NCBI GenBank assembly: GCA_030372335.1 | Contig: JAUDCW010000003.1 | Source: JALCOL01 sp022649665 | GTDB lineage: Bacteria > Bacillota > Bacilli > Lactobacillales > Enterococcaceae | Reading direction: 5' to 3' (one strand) | Length of the DNA: 64,000 bases | In this document: in pieces, positions 31,176-40,709 of the stretch | Layout of the letters: each line of letters opens with the position of its first letter | Numbering within the stretch: the first letter of the stretch is position 1 | Translations under genes and position numbers: made by a program | Notes under the pieces: model-generated | Database searches by the model: none | Told to the model about the DNA's origin: nothing | The model's input: only the letters and a program-made list of their open reading frames with translations

Positions 31176-32285
31176 TTAAATCAGTGCTTTTCTTTTTAAG
31201 ACTTTAACGCCTTTTGGTGCCCAGCCGGCGATCCGGCTCGGTCCTTTGACCGTGATCCAGCCTAAACCGGCAAAAACGATGTCGCTTTTTTCTTCGATGG
31301 AAAATTCAAAGCGCACCAATTCAGGAAAATCAGCGACCTCATCGGCTTGCGGCGGTGTCAAGAGTCCGCCGAGGTGGCGCGCATAAAAGTCCGCCGCATT
31401 GGAAAGCTTCGTCCGGTGGAGCGTCAGATCATTTGAGACATAGGCAATGACTGGACTTTTCTCGCCGCTCAAATAGTCGAAACGAGCCAATCCACCCAAA
31501 AAGATCGTCTGCTGCGGATTCAGCTGATAGACTTTCGGCTTGATTTCCTTATTCGGCGCAATGATCCGCAGATCTTTTTTTCCTAAGAAATGCGCCATCT
31601 GCTCCCGGTGGACGACCCCCGGTGTATCGATCAAGAAGTGACCGTCTTCAAGCGGGATCTCGATCTTATCCAGTGTCGTTCCCGGAAATTGCGAAGTCGT
31701 GATCAAGTCCTTGATGCCGCTCGTCGATTTGATGATTTGATTGATCAAAGTCGATTTGCCGACATTTGTGACACCGACGACATAGACATCTTTACCATGG
31801 CGGTATTTTTCGATTTTTGCTAACAGTTCATCGATCTCGAACCCTTTTTTCCCGCTGGTCAAAAGAACATCTGCTGGCCGCAAGCCGGCTTGATGGGCTT
31901 CTTCTTTCATCCACTGGATCAGATGACCGTACTTGACTGATTTCGGCAGCAGATCGACTTTATTGCCGACCAGGATCAGCGGGTTCTCGCCGATAAAGCG
32001 GTGAAGCCCCGGGATCAGCGAACCGTCAAAGTCAAAGATATCCACGACGTTTACAAAGAGCGCATCTGCTTTTCCCAGTTCATTCAAAAAGTGCAGGAAA
32101 GCATCATCACTCAGCGAAAGATCCGGTACTTCATTGTAATGGCGCAGCCGGAAGCACCGCTGGCAATATAATTCTTCAGTATCGGCTTTTGCTAGTGCGG
32201 AAGCCGGAGTATAGCCGATTTTTTCCGGATCATCGGTTTGGATCTTCGCTCCGCAGCCGATACAATACATTTCTGTTTCACTCAT
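31176..32285 (-). CDS. yqeH: Circularly permuted GTPase YqeH
   Basis: The 369-residue protein begins with a zinc-finger (C8-x2-C11 in MYCIGCG and C-x2-C in LYCQRCF), followed by a circularly permuted G domain in the order NKVD, then GVTNVGKST, then DTPG. YqeH acts in 30S subunit assembly. I chose the ATG at 32285 (MSETEMYCIGC); an upstream extension overlaps yqeG and is not family-like. Its start lies inside the yqeG 3' end. Confidence 0.92.
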   Translation of the reverse strand: MSETEMYCIGCGAKIQTDDPEKIGYTPASALAKADTEELYCQRCFRLRHYNEVPDLSLSDDAFLHFLNELGKADALFVNVVDIFDFDGSLIPGLHRFIGENPLILVGNKVDLLPKSVKYGHLIQWMKEEAHQAGLRPADVLLTSGKKGFEIDELLAKIEKYRHGKDVYVVGVTNVGKSTLINQIIKSTSGIKDLITTSQFPGTTLDKIEIPLEDGHFLIDTPGVVHREQMAHFLGKKDLRIIAPNKEIKPKVYQLNPQQTIFLGGLARFDYLSGEKSPVIAYVSNDLTLHRTKLSNAADFYARHLGGLLTPPQADEVADFPELVRFEFSIEEKSDIVFAGLGWITVKGPSRIAGWAPKGVKVLKRKALI

Positions 32286-32292
32286 GATATTT

Positions 32293-32820
32293 TTATTCCT
32301 CCAATTCAGTTTTCCACTGAATTTTTCCATCTCGATAGATTTTTTTCAGCTGTCTTCTTTCACGCCAGCGGTTTATCCGCGTATCCCATGCGTCGCTTTC
32401 GATCAGCGGTTTGACTAAGATCGAGCGCATCCCGATCCGATTGGCGGCCCGAACGTCGGTCATCAATTGATCGCCGACCATCACCAGGGAGGCGACCGGC
32501 AGCTGAAGCATTTTTCCGGCGCGCCTCAAGCCGTGGCTGAATGGTTTGAGCGCACGCGAAATATAGGGAAGCTCGAGTTTATCGACGACGCGCCGAATGC
32601 GGGGAGCTGAATTGTTTGAGATCACGACGACCGGGATCTTCGCTTCTTTCATGCGGCGGATCCAAACGCGCAGCTCGTCAGTTCCATCTGGATTATTCCA
32701 GGCAACCAGCGTATTATCCAAATCGACTAAGACCCCTTTGATCCCCTTTTCTTTTAGCATTTCCGGCGTCAGCTGATAAACTGCAGCCAATGTCCAAGTA
32801 GGCTGATACTTATTCGTCAT
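32293..32820 (-). CDS. yqeG: YqeG HAD-type phosphatase
   Basis: The 175-residue HAD protein has the catalytic motif VDLDNTLVAWN (two aspartates) and a later GDQLMTDVRAANR. It belongs to the YqeG/GEP4 group, whose yeast relative dephosphorylates phosphatidylglycerophosphate; the bacterial substrate is not certain. AAAGGAG precedes the ATG. It is the first gene of the yqeG-yqeH-yhbY-nadD-yqeK-rsfS-yqeM-tmcAL operon. Confidence 0.9.
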   Translation of the reverse strand: MTNKYQPTWTLAAVYQLTPEMLKEKGIKGVLVDLDNTLVAWNNPDGTDELRVWIRRMKEAKIPVVVISNNSAPRIRRVVDKLELPYISRALKPFSHGLRRAGKMLQLPVASLVMVGDQLMTDVRAANRIGMRSILVKPLIESDAWDTRINRWRERRQLKKIYRDGKIQWKTELEE

Positions 32821-32840
32821 TCTGATACTCCTTTAGCAAC

Positions 32841-32875
32841 AAACAAGGAGTACTTGTTGAAAGCACTCCTTTTTT
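32841..32875. terminator. Hairpin between the amylase and yqeG genes
   Basis: AAGGAGTACTT and AAGCACTCCTT (32845-32855, 32861-32871) form an 11-bp stem with one mismatch. The T run is on the plus side; leftward, the bases after the stem are only moderately T-rich. It probably ends the leftward alpha-amylase message. Confidence 0.5.
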
Positions 32876-32883
32876 CCTATCCA

Positions 32884-34395
32884 TTATACTGTATCCGTAT
32901 CGTTTTTTACAGCTGAAACTTTTAAATGCAGTTTCAATTCTTCTTTGACTTTTTTATTGACCCAAACCGAAATCGAGCCGTCGTTCACTGGGAAGGTCCC
33001 AACACCTTCTTTGTTGAGTGTGATCTCTTCTTTGCGGTTGCCTAAACAATCGATGTACGTTTCGCCGCCATTCAAAGCCGAAAGACTCATTTCTTTCTCG
33101 CCGCCGATGCGGTCCGTCAAAATGACCGCAAATCCGGAATTCTCATGGGCCAAGTCGCCCATGCGCGTCCAGCCGATCACGTCCGGATCATCGAGATAAT
33201 CTTTCTGTGCACCGTGCCCGAGCTGTCTTCTGACATGCAGCATGATCTCCAGGGGATCACCGACCGGTGCGACATTCTGCGTCGGGATCCCATATAAATC
33301 GCCGTAAAATACACAAGGTGTTCCTTCCCGCCGCAATAGCGTCAGCGCATAGGCTTGTGATTTGAACCACCCTTCGACCCAGCTTTCGAGCGCTTGGCCT
33401 TTTTGCGTATCGTGATTATCGACAAAAGTCGTCGTCCATTCCGGCCGGTGCGCCACTAGGGTGTCAGTGAAGATCTGCGACATGTCGAACTGCCCGTCCG
33501 AACTCGAAGCTTTAAACAAATTGAAATGAAGCGGCACGTCGAATAACGTAAATAAACTTCCTGAAGCATCGATGTAGTGAAGAAGCTTATCCAGCTCATC
33601 CGACCAATATTCGCCGACAACGAACAATGGCTGGGAGCCGCGTTCACGCTGGCGGTTTCTGAGCCAATCGACAAAAAAATCAAAAGAAATGTGCTTGACG
33701 GCATCGAGCCGGTAACCGTCGACATGCGTCATGTCCTGGAACCACGTGCCCCACTTGTTCAGCTGTTCGACTGTTTCCGGATTTTTCATATCCAGATCGG
33801 CACCCATCAAATAATCGTAATTGCCGTTTTCGGTATCGACATTTTTTGCCCATTCTTTGCCGGCAAACCCGAAGACTGCGTGTTCATGACGCCGCTGATC
33901 ATAATCGACCCCGTCAAAGTTCTTCCATGTCCAGATATAATCATTGTATTTGCCGTTTCTTCCTGGAAAGGTAAATTTCGTCCATGCTTTGATCATTTCG
34001 CTTTTGCCGTCTTCTTGTGTCCGGTCATTTTGGATATAGCGGACTGCTTCGACTTCTTCTTCCTCATCAGCTCCAAGGAAATGATTGAAAACGACATCTG
34101 CATATACTTCCATATCGAGCGCATGAAAGGTATGGATGCACTCCAAATAATATTGTTTGATCCCGTATTTGGTCGCCACTGTCCCTTTTTGATCGAATTC
34201 ACCCAAGTCGTACAGATCGTAAACGCCGTAGCCGACGTCATCTTTTCCAGCTGCCCCTTTATAAGCCGGCGGCAGCCAGATGCCGGTGAATCCCAACATC
34301 TTGATCTGCGGCGCTTCCAACTGCAGATTTTGCCAGTGTGTCCCATCATTGGGCAGTTCCCATTGAAAACCCTGCAAGATCGTCCGTGTATTCAT
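32884..34395 (-). CDS. Cytoplasmic alpha-amylase, GH13 subfamily 5 type
   Basis: The 503-residue enzyme cuts alpha-1,4-glucan. In the (beta/alpha)8 barrel, the nucleophile is D231 (DGYRLDAVKH), the acid/base E262 (VVGEYW) and the third acid D329 (FVDNHDTQ). The first conserved region ADVVFNH and the calcium-loop region resemble cytoplasmic AmyS/MalA enzymes. There is no signal peptide, so it acts on imported dextrins or internal glycogen. AAAGGAGG 8 nt before the ATG at 34395 fixes the start. It is transcribed away from fruR. Confidence 0.92.
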   Translation of the reverse strand: MNTRTILQGFQWELPNDGTHWQNLQLEAPQIKMLGFTGIWLPPAYKGAAGKDDVGYGVYDLYDLGEFDQKGTVATKYGIKQYYLECIHTFHALDMEVYADVVFNHFLGADEEEEVEAVRYIQNDRTQEDGKSEMIKAWTKFTFPGRNGKYNDYIWTWKNFDGVDYDQRRHEHAVFGFAGKEWAKNVDTENGNYDYLMGADLDMKNPETVEQLNKWGTWFQDMTHVDGYRLDAVKHISFDFFVDWLRNRQRERGSQPLFVVGEYWSDELDKLLHYIDASGSLFTLFDVPLHFNLFKASSSDGQFDMSQIFTDTLVAHRPEWTTTFVDNHDTQKGQALESWVEGWFKSQAYALTLLRREGTPCVFYGDLYGIPTQNVAPVGDPLEIMLHVRRQLGHGAQKDYLDDPDVIGWTRMGDLAHENSGFAVILTDRIGGEKEMSLSALNGGETYIDCLGNRKEEITLNKEGVGTFPVNDGSISVWVNKKVKEELKLHLKVSAVKNDTDTV

Positions 34396-34487
34396 AGGTT
34401 GCCCTCCTTTTTCATTCATTATAACCGATTCCTAGCCAGAAAAACGATTTTCAGCTTCGATTGATTTTGAACGGTTTTAAGTGCTTT

Positions 34488-34519
34488 TGATTGTTTAGTT
34501 TTTTGATTGATGATATAGT
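34488..34519 (+). promoter_or_regulatory. Promoter and probable FruR operator of fruRKA
   Basis: TTGTTT (34491-34496) and TATAGT (34514-34519) with a 17-bp spacer form the promoter. TGATTG occurs at 34488-34493 and 34504-34509, 16 bp apart, overlapping it, with a similar CGATTG at 34458-34463. Repeated short boxes of this type around the promoter are expected for a DeoR-family repressor; the operator is inferred. Confidence 0.6.
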
Positions 34520-34540
34520 GAACCCGAGGAGATGATGAAA

Positions 34541-35293
34541 GTGCTTACCGAAGAAAGGCAGCGGATCATTCTTCGCCGGTTGGAACATGGTCAGATCGTG
34601 AAATCAAAAGAGCTCGCCGAGGAATTACATGCATCAGAATCAACGATTCGCCGCGATTTGACCGAGCTTGAAGAGGCAGGTCTCCTGACCCGGATCCATG
34701 GCGGTGCCAAAAAAAAGGCCACGCTTGGTTTTGAAGATGCACTCTCGGAGAAAGCATTCAAAAACAAGCATGCCAAAGAAGCGATCGCCAGAACGGCCGT
34801 CCAGCTGATCGACGAAAACGAATATATTTACTTGGATGCCGGGACAACGACCCTCGAGATGATCCCCTATTTAAAATCAAAACAGATCCATGTCGTAACT
34901 AATGGTATCAAGCAAGCCGCTCTTTTGGCAAATGAAAACATCTCAGCTTATATTTTAGGCGGATCGATCAAGCTGGCGACCCAAGCGGTGATCGGGATCA
35001 GTGCTTATCGCGAGCTCTCCGCTTTCCGGTTCGACCGGGTCTTTCTCGGCATGAACAGTGTCGATGCCGCCACCGGCTATTCGACGCCTGATGATGAGGA
35101 GGCGCAGTTGAAACGGCTCGCCCTCACCCTCACAAAACATGCTTACGTGCTGGCAGACGCTTCAAAAATGAAACAAATGAGTTTCTGCCAGGTGGCTCCG
35201 CTGAAACAAGCCGCCTTGATCTGTGATCGGCTTCCAAGCGAACTCGCGCGGAAGATTGAAAAACAAACTACTTTAATGGAGGCGTTATTATGA
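34541..35293 (+). CDS. fruR: DeoR-family fructose operon repressor
   Basis: The 250-residue regulator has a DeoR winged helix (SKELAEELHASESTIRRDL at about residues 25-43) and a sugar-phosphate-binding domain with YLDAGTTTLEM. It should repress the operon until a fructose phosphate binds. I chose GTG at 34541, 9 nt from GAGGAG and matching the family start 'xLTEERQ'; two in-frame ATGs just upstream lie on the ribosome site. It overlaps fruK by 4 nt. Confidence 0.93.
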   Translation: MLTEERQRIILRRLEHGQIVKSKELAEELHASESTIRRDLTELEEAGLLTRIHGGAKKKATLGFEDALSEKAFKNKHAKEAIARTAVQLIDENEYIYLDAGTTTLEMIPYLKSKQIHVVTNGIKQAALLANENISAYILGGSIKLATQAVIGISAYRELSAFRFDRVFLGMNSVDAATGYSTPDDEEAQLKRLALTLTKHAYVLADASKMKQMSFCQVAPLKQAALICDRLPSELARKIEKQTTLMEALL

Positions 35294-36204
35294 TCTACAC
35301 TATTACTTTGAATCCATCGATCGATTATGTCGTCAAATTGGAACACTTCTCCGCCGGGACGATCAACCCGATGACTTCTGATGAAAAGCTTCCCGGCGGC
35401 AAAGGGATCAATGTTTCCCGTATTTTGCAGCGGCTCGATGTCAAAAATCAGGCGCTCGGCCTTCTCGGCGGCTTTACCGGACGTTATGTAGAAGACTGCC
35501 TGAAACGCGAAGAAGTCATGACGAATTTTACCCAAGTAGCTGAAGACACGCGCATCAATATCAAATTAAAAGCCGGCGAAGAAACCGAGATCAACGGTTT
35601 GGGACCAGTCATCTATCCCGAGGAAGCACAAACGTTCAAAGCAGTCGTCAGCGAGATCCAAAAAGGCGATATCGTGATCCTTTCCGGCAGCAAAGCTCCG
35701 AACCTCGCCGCAGACTTTTACAATGAATTGATCCAGATCATCGAAGACAAAGAGGCTGAATTTGTGATCGATACGACCGGCCGCGAGTTGAAAGAAGCGC
35801 TGCCGAAAAAGCCGCTCCTCGTTAAACCCAATAACCATGAACTTGCGCAATTATATCAAACAAAATTTGAAAAAGTCGAAGAGATTTATCCTTATGGCCA
35901 AAAATTATTGCAAGATGGTGCTCAAAATGCAATTGTCTCCCTGGCGGCAAAAGGCGCACTCTTATTTTTCGAATCGCATATTTATTACGCTCCGGCGCTC
36001 AAGGGCCAAGTCAAAAATTCGGTCGGCGCCGGCGACTCGATGATCGCAGGCTTTGTTGGCAAATATGCTAAAACCAGAAATGCACTCGAAGCATTCCGGC
36101 TCGCAGTAGCGTGCGGCAGCGCAACCGCTTTTGAAACCGACTTGGCAACCCGCGAAGCGATCGAAGAACTGCTGCCGCAAGTGGAGATCGAGTTGATCAA
36201 ATAA
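35290..36204 (+). CDS. fruK: 1-phosphofructokinase
   Basis: The 304-residue PfkB-family kinase phosphorylates fructose 1-phosphate to fructose 1,6-bisphosphate. Features are the start MIYTITLNPSIDYVV, the substrate loop PGGKGINVSRIL, and the anion-hole/catalytic VGAGDSM at about residues 245-251. It starts within the end of fruR (ATGA overlap) and is followed 13 nt later by fruA, with GGAGG before each. Confidence 0.95.
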   Translation: MIYTITLNPSIDYVVKLEHFSAGTINPMTSDEKLPGGKGINVSRILQRLDVKNQALGLLGGFTGRYVEDCLKREEVMTNFTQVAEDTRINIKLKAGEETEINGLGPVIYPEEAQTFKAVVSEIQKGDIVILSGSKAPNLAADFYNELIQIIEDKEAEFVIDTTGRELKEALPKKPLLVKPNNHELAQLYQTKFEKVEEIYPYGQKLLQDGAQNAIVSLAAKGALLFFESHIYYAPALKGQVKNSVGAGDSMIAGFVGKYAKTRNALEAFRLAVACGSATAFETDLATREAIEELLPQVEIELIK

Positions 36205-36217
36205 AGGAGGAAAAGAA

Positions 36218-38233
36218 ATGAAAATCACAGATCTGCTATCGAAAGACGCGATGATCATGGATCTGAAAGCCACGACCAAAGCAGGCGCGATCGATGAAAT
36301 GGTAGAAAAATTATATGAAGCCGGAGCGATCGACGACATCGCAACGTATAAAAAAGGTATTTTAGCGCGCGAAGCTCAGACTTCGACTGGCTTAGGCGAC
36401 GGGATCGCAATGCCCCACGCGAAAAACGCTGCCGTTAAAAAAGCGATGGTCCTTTTCGCCAAAAGCAAGAAAGGGGTCGACTACGCGGCACTTGACGGCA
36501 AACCGGTTTATTTATTCTTCATGATCGCCGCCCCTGAAGGCGCCAACAATACTCATTTGCAAGCACTTGCTGCCCTCGCTAAATTATTGATCGATCCGGT
36601 ATTCGTCCAAAAATTAAAGGCAGCGAATACTCCAGATGAAGTGCTGGCGATCGTGACCGAGACTGAAGACGCAAAAGAAGCAGAAGAAAAGAAAGAGGAA
36701 GAAGAAGAACAAAAACAAAAAGCAGCCGAAACAGCTGCCAGTGCCAAAGCCCCGACCGCGGCAACGGAAGCGGCGGCTGCCGCAAGCGATGAGCCGTTCA
36801 TCGTTGCCGTCACCGCCTGTCCGACCGGGATTGCCCACACCTATATGGCTGAGGATGCTTTGAAGAAAAAAGCCAAAGAAATGGGTGTCAAGATCAAAGT
36901 CGAAACGAATGGTTCCGAAGGCATCAAGCATCGGCTGACTGCAGAAGATATCAAAAAAGCCGCCGGGGTCATCATTGCCGCAGACAAAAATGTCGAAATG
37001 GATCGTTTCAACGGTAAACCGCTTGTCAACCGTCCGGTCAGTGACGGGATCCGCAAACCTGAAGAGCTGATCAAGATCGTCGAAGACGGCAAAGCTCCGA
37101 TCTTCCATGCTGCCGGCGGTGATAGCGGCGAATCCGCTGCTGAAGAAGAAGAAACACAAGGAAGTATCTGGTCGCGGATCTATAAAGATCTGATGAATGG
37201 TGTCTCGCATATGCTGCCGTTCGTTGTCGGCGGCGGGATCTTGATGGCCCTCTCCTTCTTGATCGAGCAGACTGTTGGCGATCATTCGCCGATCTTCTTG
37301 TTCTTGAATTCGATCGGAACGGGCGCATTTGCTTACCTCGTACCGATTTTAGCAGGCTTTATCGCAATGAGTATCGGCGAGCGCCCAGCGCTGATGCCCG
37401 GGATGGCAGCCGGCTGGATGGCGGCGACGGCTTCCATCGAAGCGGTTCCGGCACTCGGCAAAGCTGGGTTCCTCGGCGGTTTGATCGGCGGCTTTATTGC
37501 CGGTTATGTCGTTTTATGGCTGAAACACCTTTTCCGCAATCTGCCAAAATCGCTGAACGGTTTGAAACCGATCTTGATCTATCCCGTGCTCGGGCTCTTC
37601 TTGACTGGATTGCTCATGTATTTCATCATTGTGCCGATCTTCGGCGGAATCAATACGGCAATGAATCATTTCCTTGAAAATCTAGGGACCGGCAACGCTG
37701 TGATCTTAGGCGGGCTCCTCGGCGGGATGATGGCAGTCGATATGGGCGGGCCAGTCAACAAAGCGGCCTACACCTTTGCGATCGGTGTATATACGAATAC
37801 AAATGACGGCCGGCTGATGGCCGCAGTCATGGCCGGCGGGATGATCCCGCCACTTGCGATCGCGATCGCGACGACTGTTTTCAAAAATAAGTTTACACAG
37901 GACGAACGCAACTCTGGGCTTGCCAACTATGTGATGGGCCTTTCTTTCATCACTGAAGGAGCGATCCCGTTTGCAGCCGCTGACCCGCTGCGAGTCATTC
38001 TTTCCTCGATCATTGGTTCAGCGATCGGCGGCGGTTTGACGCAGCTGTGGCGTGTCAATGTTCCGGCACCGCATGGCGGGATCTTTGTTGCCCTGCTGTC
38101 CAATCATCCGCTGATGTTCATCTTATCCGTTTTGATCGGTTCAGTCATCACCGCGATCATCTACGGAATCTGGCGGCGGCCGGCCAAATCGGGCGCAACT
38201 GCGAAAGCATCTGGCCTTTCATTGGAAAACTGA
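36218..38233 (+). CDS. fruA: Fructose-specific PTS enzyme IIABC
   Basis: The 671-residue fused transporter has EIIA (about 1-150; phospho-accepting H67 in GIAMPHAKN), an acidic E/K/A-rich linker (about 150-190), EIIB (about 190-290; C201 in VTACPTGIAHTYMAEDAL) and the multi-span EIIC membrane domain (about 320-655). Phosphate passes from HPr to H67 to C201 to incoming fructose, giving fructose 1-phosphate for FruK. The gene ends at a strong hairpin. Confidence 0.96.
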   Translation: MKITDLLSKDAMIMDLKATTKAGAIDEMVEKLYEAGAIDDIATYKKGILAREAQTSTGLGDGIAMPHAKNAAVKKAMVLFAKSKKGVDYAALDGKPVYLFFMIAAPEGANNTHLQALAALAKLLIDPVFVQKLKAANTPDEVLAIVTETEDAKEAEEKKEEEEEQKQKAAETAASAKAPTAATEAAAAASDEPFIVAVTACPTGIAHTYMAEDALKKKAKEMGVKIKVETNGSEGIKHRLTAEDIKKAAGVIIAADKNVEMDRFNGKPLVNRPVSDGIRKPEELIKIVEDGKAPIFHAAGGDSGESAAEEEETQGSIWSRIYKDLMNGVSHMLPFVVGGGILMALSFLIEQTVGDHSPIFLFLNSIGTGAFAYLVPILAGFIAMSIGERPALMPGMAAGWMAATASIEAVPALGKAGFLGGLIGGFIAGYVVLWLKHLFRNLPKSLNGLKPILIYPVLGLFLTGLLMYFIIVPIFGGINTAMNHFLENLGTGNAVILGGLLGGMMAVDMGGPVNKAAYTFAIGVYTNTNDGRLMAAVMAGGMIPPLAIAIATTVFKNKFTQDERNSGLANYVMGLSFITEGAIPFAAADPLRVILSSIIGSAIGGGLTQLWRVNVPAPHGGIFVALLSNHPLMFILSVLIGSVITAIIYGIWRRPAKSGATAKASGLSLEN

Positions 38234-38242
38234 TTTCACAGA

Positions 38243-38286
38243 AAAACCCTCGTTCCGCGAGCTTTCGCTCGGGAGCGGGGGTTTAT
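38243..38286 (+). terminator. Terminator of fruRKA
   Basis: A long interrupted stem (AAACCCTCGTTCC / GGAGCGGGGGTTT around a CGAG-CTTT-CTCG tip) is followed by TATTG. It overlaps the 3' end of the converging unknown gene. Confidence 0.7.
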
Positions 38287-39650
38287 TGATTGCCTTTCGC
38301 TTCTGAAAGCCGTTCGACTTCACCCGGCAAAAGAAGCCGCGGTCGTTTGCGCCGGACCAGCGAACGCTCCTCATCTTCTGAAACCTCAACGAAACGGAAT
38401 GTGATCGGGTAGCGCGGCGTTTCAAAGCGCCACTCGACTTTTGCCGAAGCATGCTCCTGTGCCCCGCTGATCGATTTTTGATCATGGTAGACAGTCTTCA
38501 GCCGGTCAAACGGAACGAGTGCGAGCGTCTGCGGCGGCAAAAAGAAGAAAAACAGCAACTGAAAATCCTTCATCCGCGGATCGACGACCGGCAGATCGAG
38601 GTAACGGTGCAGATAATAATTAAAACCAGTGAACCCTTTGTCGGCAAAGATCCGCGGATCGATCGCAAGATATTTGACCATCTGCCGCCGGTCCAGATCG
38701 ATCTCGGGAAAGTACGCTTGCAGATTCAGACTGCCTTTTGTGCGAAATTCAACATATTCGTGCGACAATACATCAAAACGGCGCGTCGTGAAGAAACTGG
38801 CTTTGCTTTTCGGAGTGGGCTGCAGATTTTTATTGTAAAACTGCAAAGTCTCGACCTGCGGCGGATCGACGGCGAATTCGATATACGGCTCTTGAAATGC
38901 CGCAGCACTTGCAGGTGCCAGCTGATCGATCCCCATCTGCTGGCGAAACAGCTTTTGATAATGGAGATTCGCCGGATGTTCCCAATTTCGCCAATCTTTA
39001 AATAATGTAACTCGCAAACTGTCTTCCGGCAGCTGGGAGGTTTCTTCGATCCCTTGAAGGTCGAAAAAAAGCGGTTTTGGATAAAGCTGAAAATAAAAAC
39101 GACTGAAGTACATTTTCCAGCAGCTGCTCAAAAGCAGGTATTCATCATAGATATCACGACCCGCACGATTCCCGCTCAGCGACCTTTCTTTTTTTGCCGA
39201 CCTAGCGCTGCTCACCCAAGGCGGCATTCGACGATTGCCGGTATTCGCCAGCAAATATTCTTCATAGGAGCGCAAATAACCATACAAGCCGTTCGCTGAA
39301 AAACGCTGTTCCCAATAATCGGTAATGACTGCTTCATGCGCAAAATAAAGAGCTTCACTGAATACATTTTGTTCGATCATGCCCGATTTTTGCAAGGTGA
39401 TCGCAAAAGTCCCGGCGGAAGAAGCGAGCTGGATCGCCGTTTCGCTGGCGGGCGAAAGAGCAAGCGCTTCAAATTCCTTCAGTACTGCCGCCAAATCAAA
39501 CGGCTGCGGCTCGTGTGCAGCGATTTGGATCGTTTCTGGCTCTGCCAAAATTCGGACAAAGATAAGCCAATCGCTTAAAAAGTCGCGCTTTTTTTGCTCA
39601 TTTTCAAATAAAATAAAGCGCCCCATCATATAAATCTGCTGCTCTTTCAT
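38283..39650 (-). CDS. Unrecognised 455-residue protein
   Basis: The product is soluble, with no signal peptide or clear membrane helix apart from a hydrophobic run (FQLLFFFFLPPQTLALV) near residue 375. It is rich in F, Y, L and charged residues. Segments such as FKDWRNWEHPANLHYQKLF and YLAIDPRIFADKGF look structured, but I recognise no family or catalytic motif. AGGGGTGAGAAG precedes the ATG at 39650; the open frame extends 17 codons further without a site. Codon use resembles neighbouring host genes, so it looks resident. It stands alone, converging on fruA. Confidence 0.75.
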   Translation of the reverse strand: MKEQQIYMMGRFILFENEQKKRDFLSDWLIFVRILAEPETIQIAAHEPQPFDLAAVLKEFEALALSPASETAIQLASSAGTFAITLQKSGMIEQNVFSEALYFAHEAVITDYWEQRFSANGLYGYLRSYEEYLLANTGNRRMPPWVSSARSAKKERSLSGNRAGRDIYDEYLLLSSCWKMYFSRFYFQLYPKPLFFDLQGIEETSQLPEDSLRVTLFKDWRNWEHPANLHYQKLFRQQMGIDQLAPASAAAFQEPYIEFAVDPPQVETLQFYNKNLQPTPKSKASFFTTRRFDVLSHEYVEFRTKGSLNLQAYFPEIDLDRRQMVKYLAIDPRIFADKGFTGFNYYLHRYLDLPVVDPRMKDFQLLFFFFLPPQTLALVPFDRLKTVYHDQKSISGAQEHASAKVEWRFETPRYPITFRFVEVSEDEERSLVRRKRPRLLLPGEVERLSEAKGNQ

Positions 39651-39759
39651 CTTCTCACCCCTTCTCTCTTTCAGTATAACGAAGATTCCGCTCCGATGCA
39701 TCTTTTGGATACTCCCTGATGGAGCGCTATGGTATACTTTTAAAAAAGGGAGGAAACCA

Positions 39760-40506
39760 ATGAAAAAAACAAGAAAAGAACTGAAAGATCAAGTCAAACA
39801 AGCTTACAGCGGCCGCTGGGGACAAATGATCGGCCTGCATTTGATCCCGTTCGTCGCTTCGATGGCGCTGACTGGCATGATCACCGGCTTTTTCGGCTGG
39901 TTTACCCCGCAGCCGCTTTTTGATTTCTTGACCAGTACGGAAGAGCTCCCGACAGAGCAATTCAATCAATTGATGGCACATTACTGGCCGAACTTTATCC
40001 TCTTCATCCTTATTGAAATCATTCTTTCGATCCTTCAGACTCATTTCACGATTGGACCGCTTTATGCACTGCTGGATCTCTTAAAAGATCCGAAAAATGC
40101 CGACTTCGACTGGCTGACGGCCGGGTTTTCAAGCTTTCAAAAGCCGACATTCAAAAGCAACACGCTTTTGATCATCGTCTCCAACATCTTCATTTTCCTA
40201 TGGTCGCTGCTGCTCATTATTCCTGGGATCATCAAGACCTTCAGTTATTCGCAGATCTATTACTTCAACCGCGACTTTTATGAACACACCGGGAAAAATA
40301 TGGGGATTCTAGACATGATCACAACGAGCCGCCGCTTGATGGTCGGCAACAAATGGCGCTATTTTGTCTTATCATTAAGTTTTATCCCGTGGGTGCTCTT
40401 ATCCCTCTTGACGCTCGGGATCGGTTTTCTCTGGCTTATTCCGTATATGAACGGCACGATGACCGCCTTTTATCTGGACCTTGTCAAAGAAGAGAATTTC
40501 GCCTAA
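39760..40506 (+). CDS. DUF975 family integral membrane protein
   Basis: The 248-residue protein begins MKKTRKELKDQVKQ and has about five to six membrane helices, including the C-terminal LSLLTLGIGFLWLIPYM typical of DUF975. Function is unknown in the family. AAAAGGGAGGAAACC precedes the ATG, and a TATACT -10-like hexamer lies about 25 nt upstream of that. It is followed 27 nt later by a small charged gene. Confidence 0.85.
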   Translation: MKKTRKELKDQVKQAYSGRWGQMIGLHLIPFVASMALTGMITGFFGWFTPQPLFDFLTSTEELPTEQFNQLMAHYWPNFILFILIEIILSILQTHFTIGPLYALLDLLKDPKNADFDWLTAGFSSFQKPTFKSNTLLIIVSNIFIFLWSLLLIIPGIIKTFSYSQIYYFNRDFYEHTGKNMGILDMITTSRRLMVGNKWRYFVLSLSFIPWVLLSLLTLGIGFLWLIPYMNGTMTAFYLDLVKEENFA

Positions 40507-40532
40507 AATAGAGGTCTCAGGGGGAATGTAAA

Positions 40533-40709
40533 ATGGTATTAAAATTTGAACGCGACAATACATTGGATAAGTTATTTGAAGACCTCGTCGGCAAGCCTTT
40601 AAAAGAAAAAAAACAGCAAGACGACCCTGAAGCTTTGAAAAAAGCTATGGCGGCAGCGGACCGCGCTGAAGAAAAGCGAAAAGAAAAAGAAAAAAATTCT
40701 GAGGAATGA
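40533..40709 (+). CDS. Small charged protein, 58 residues
   Basis: A rightward frame of 58 codons follows GGGGG and encodes MVLKFERDNTLDKLFEDLVG and then a very charged K/E/A-rich helix. Function is unknown. It follows the DUF975 gene and probably shares its message. Its stop codon lies inside the loop of the terminator it shares with the converging ysxC gene. Confidence 0.65.
   Translation: MVLKFERDNTLDKLFEDLVGKPLKEKKQQDDPEALKKAMAAADRAEEKRKEKEKNSEE

Noticed and set aside
36614..37285. 223-codon leftward frame within fruA
   Set aside because: A shadow of the fruA linker and EIIB codons, with low-complexity phenylalanine runs produced by reverse reading of E/K codons.
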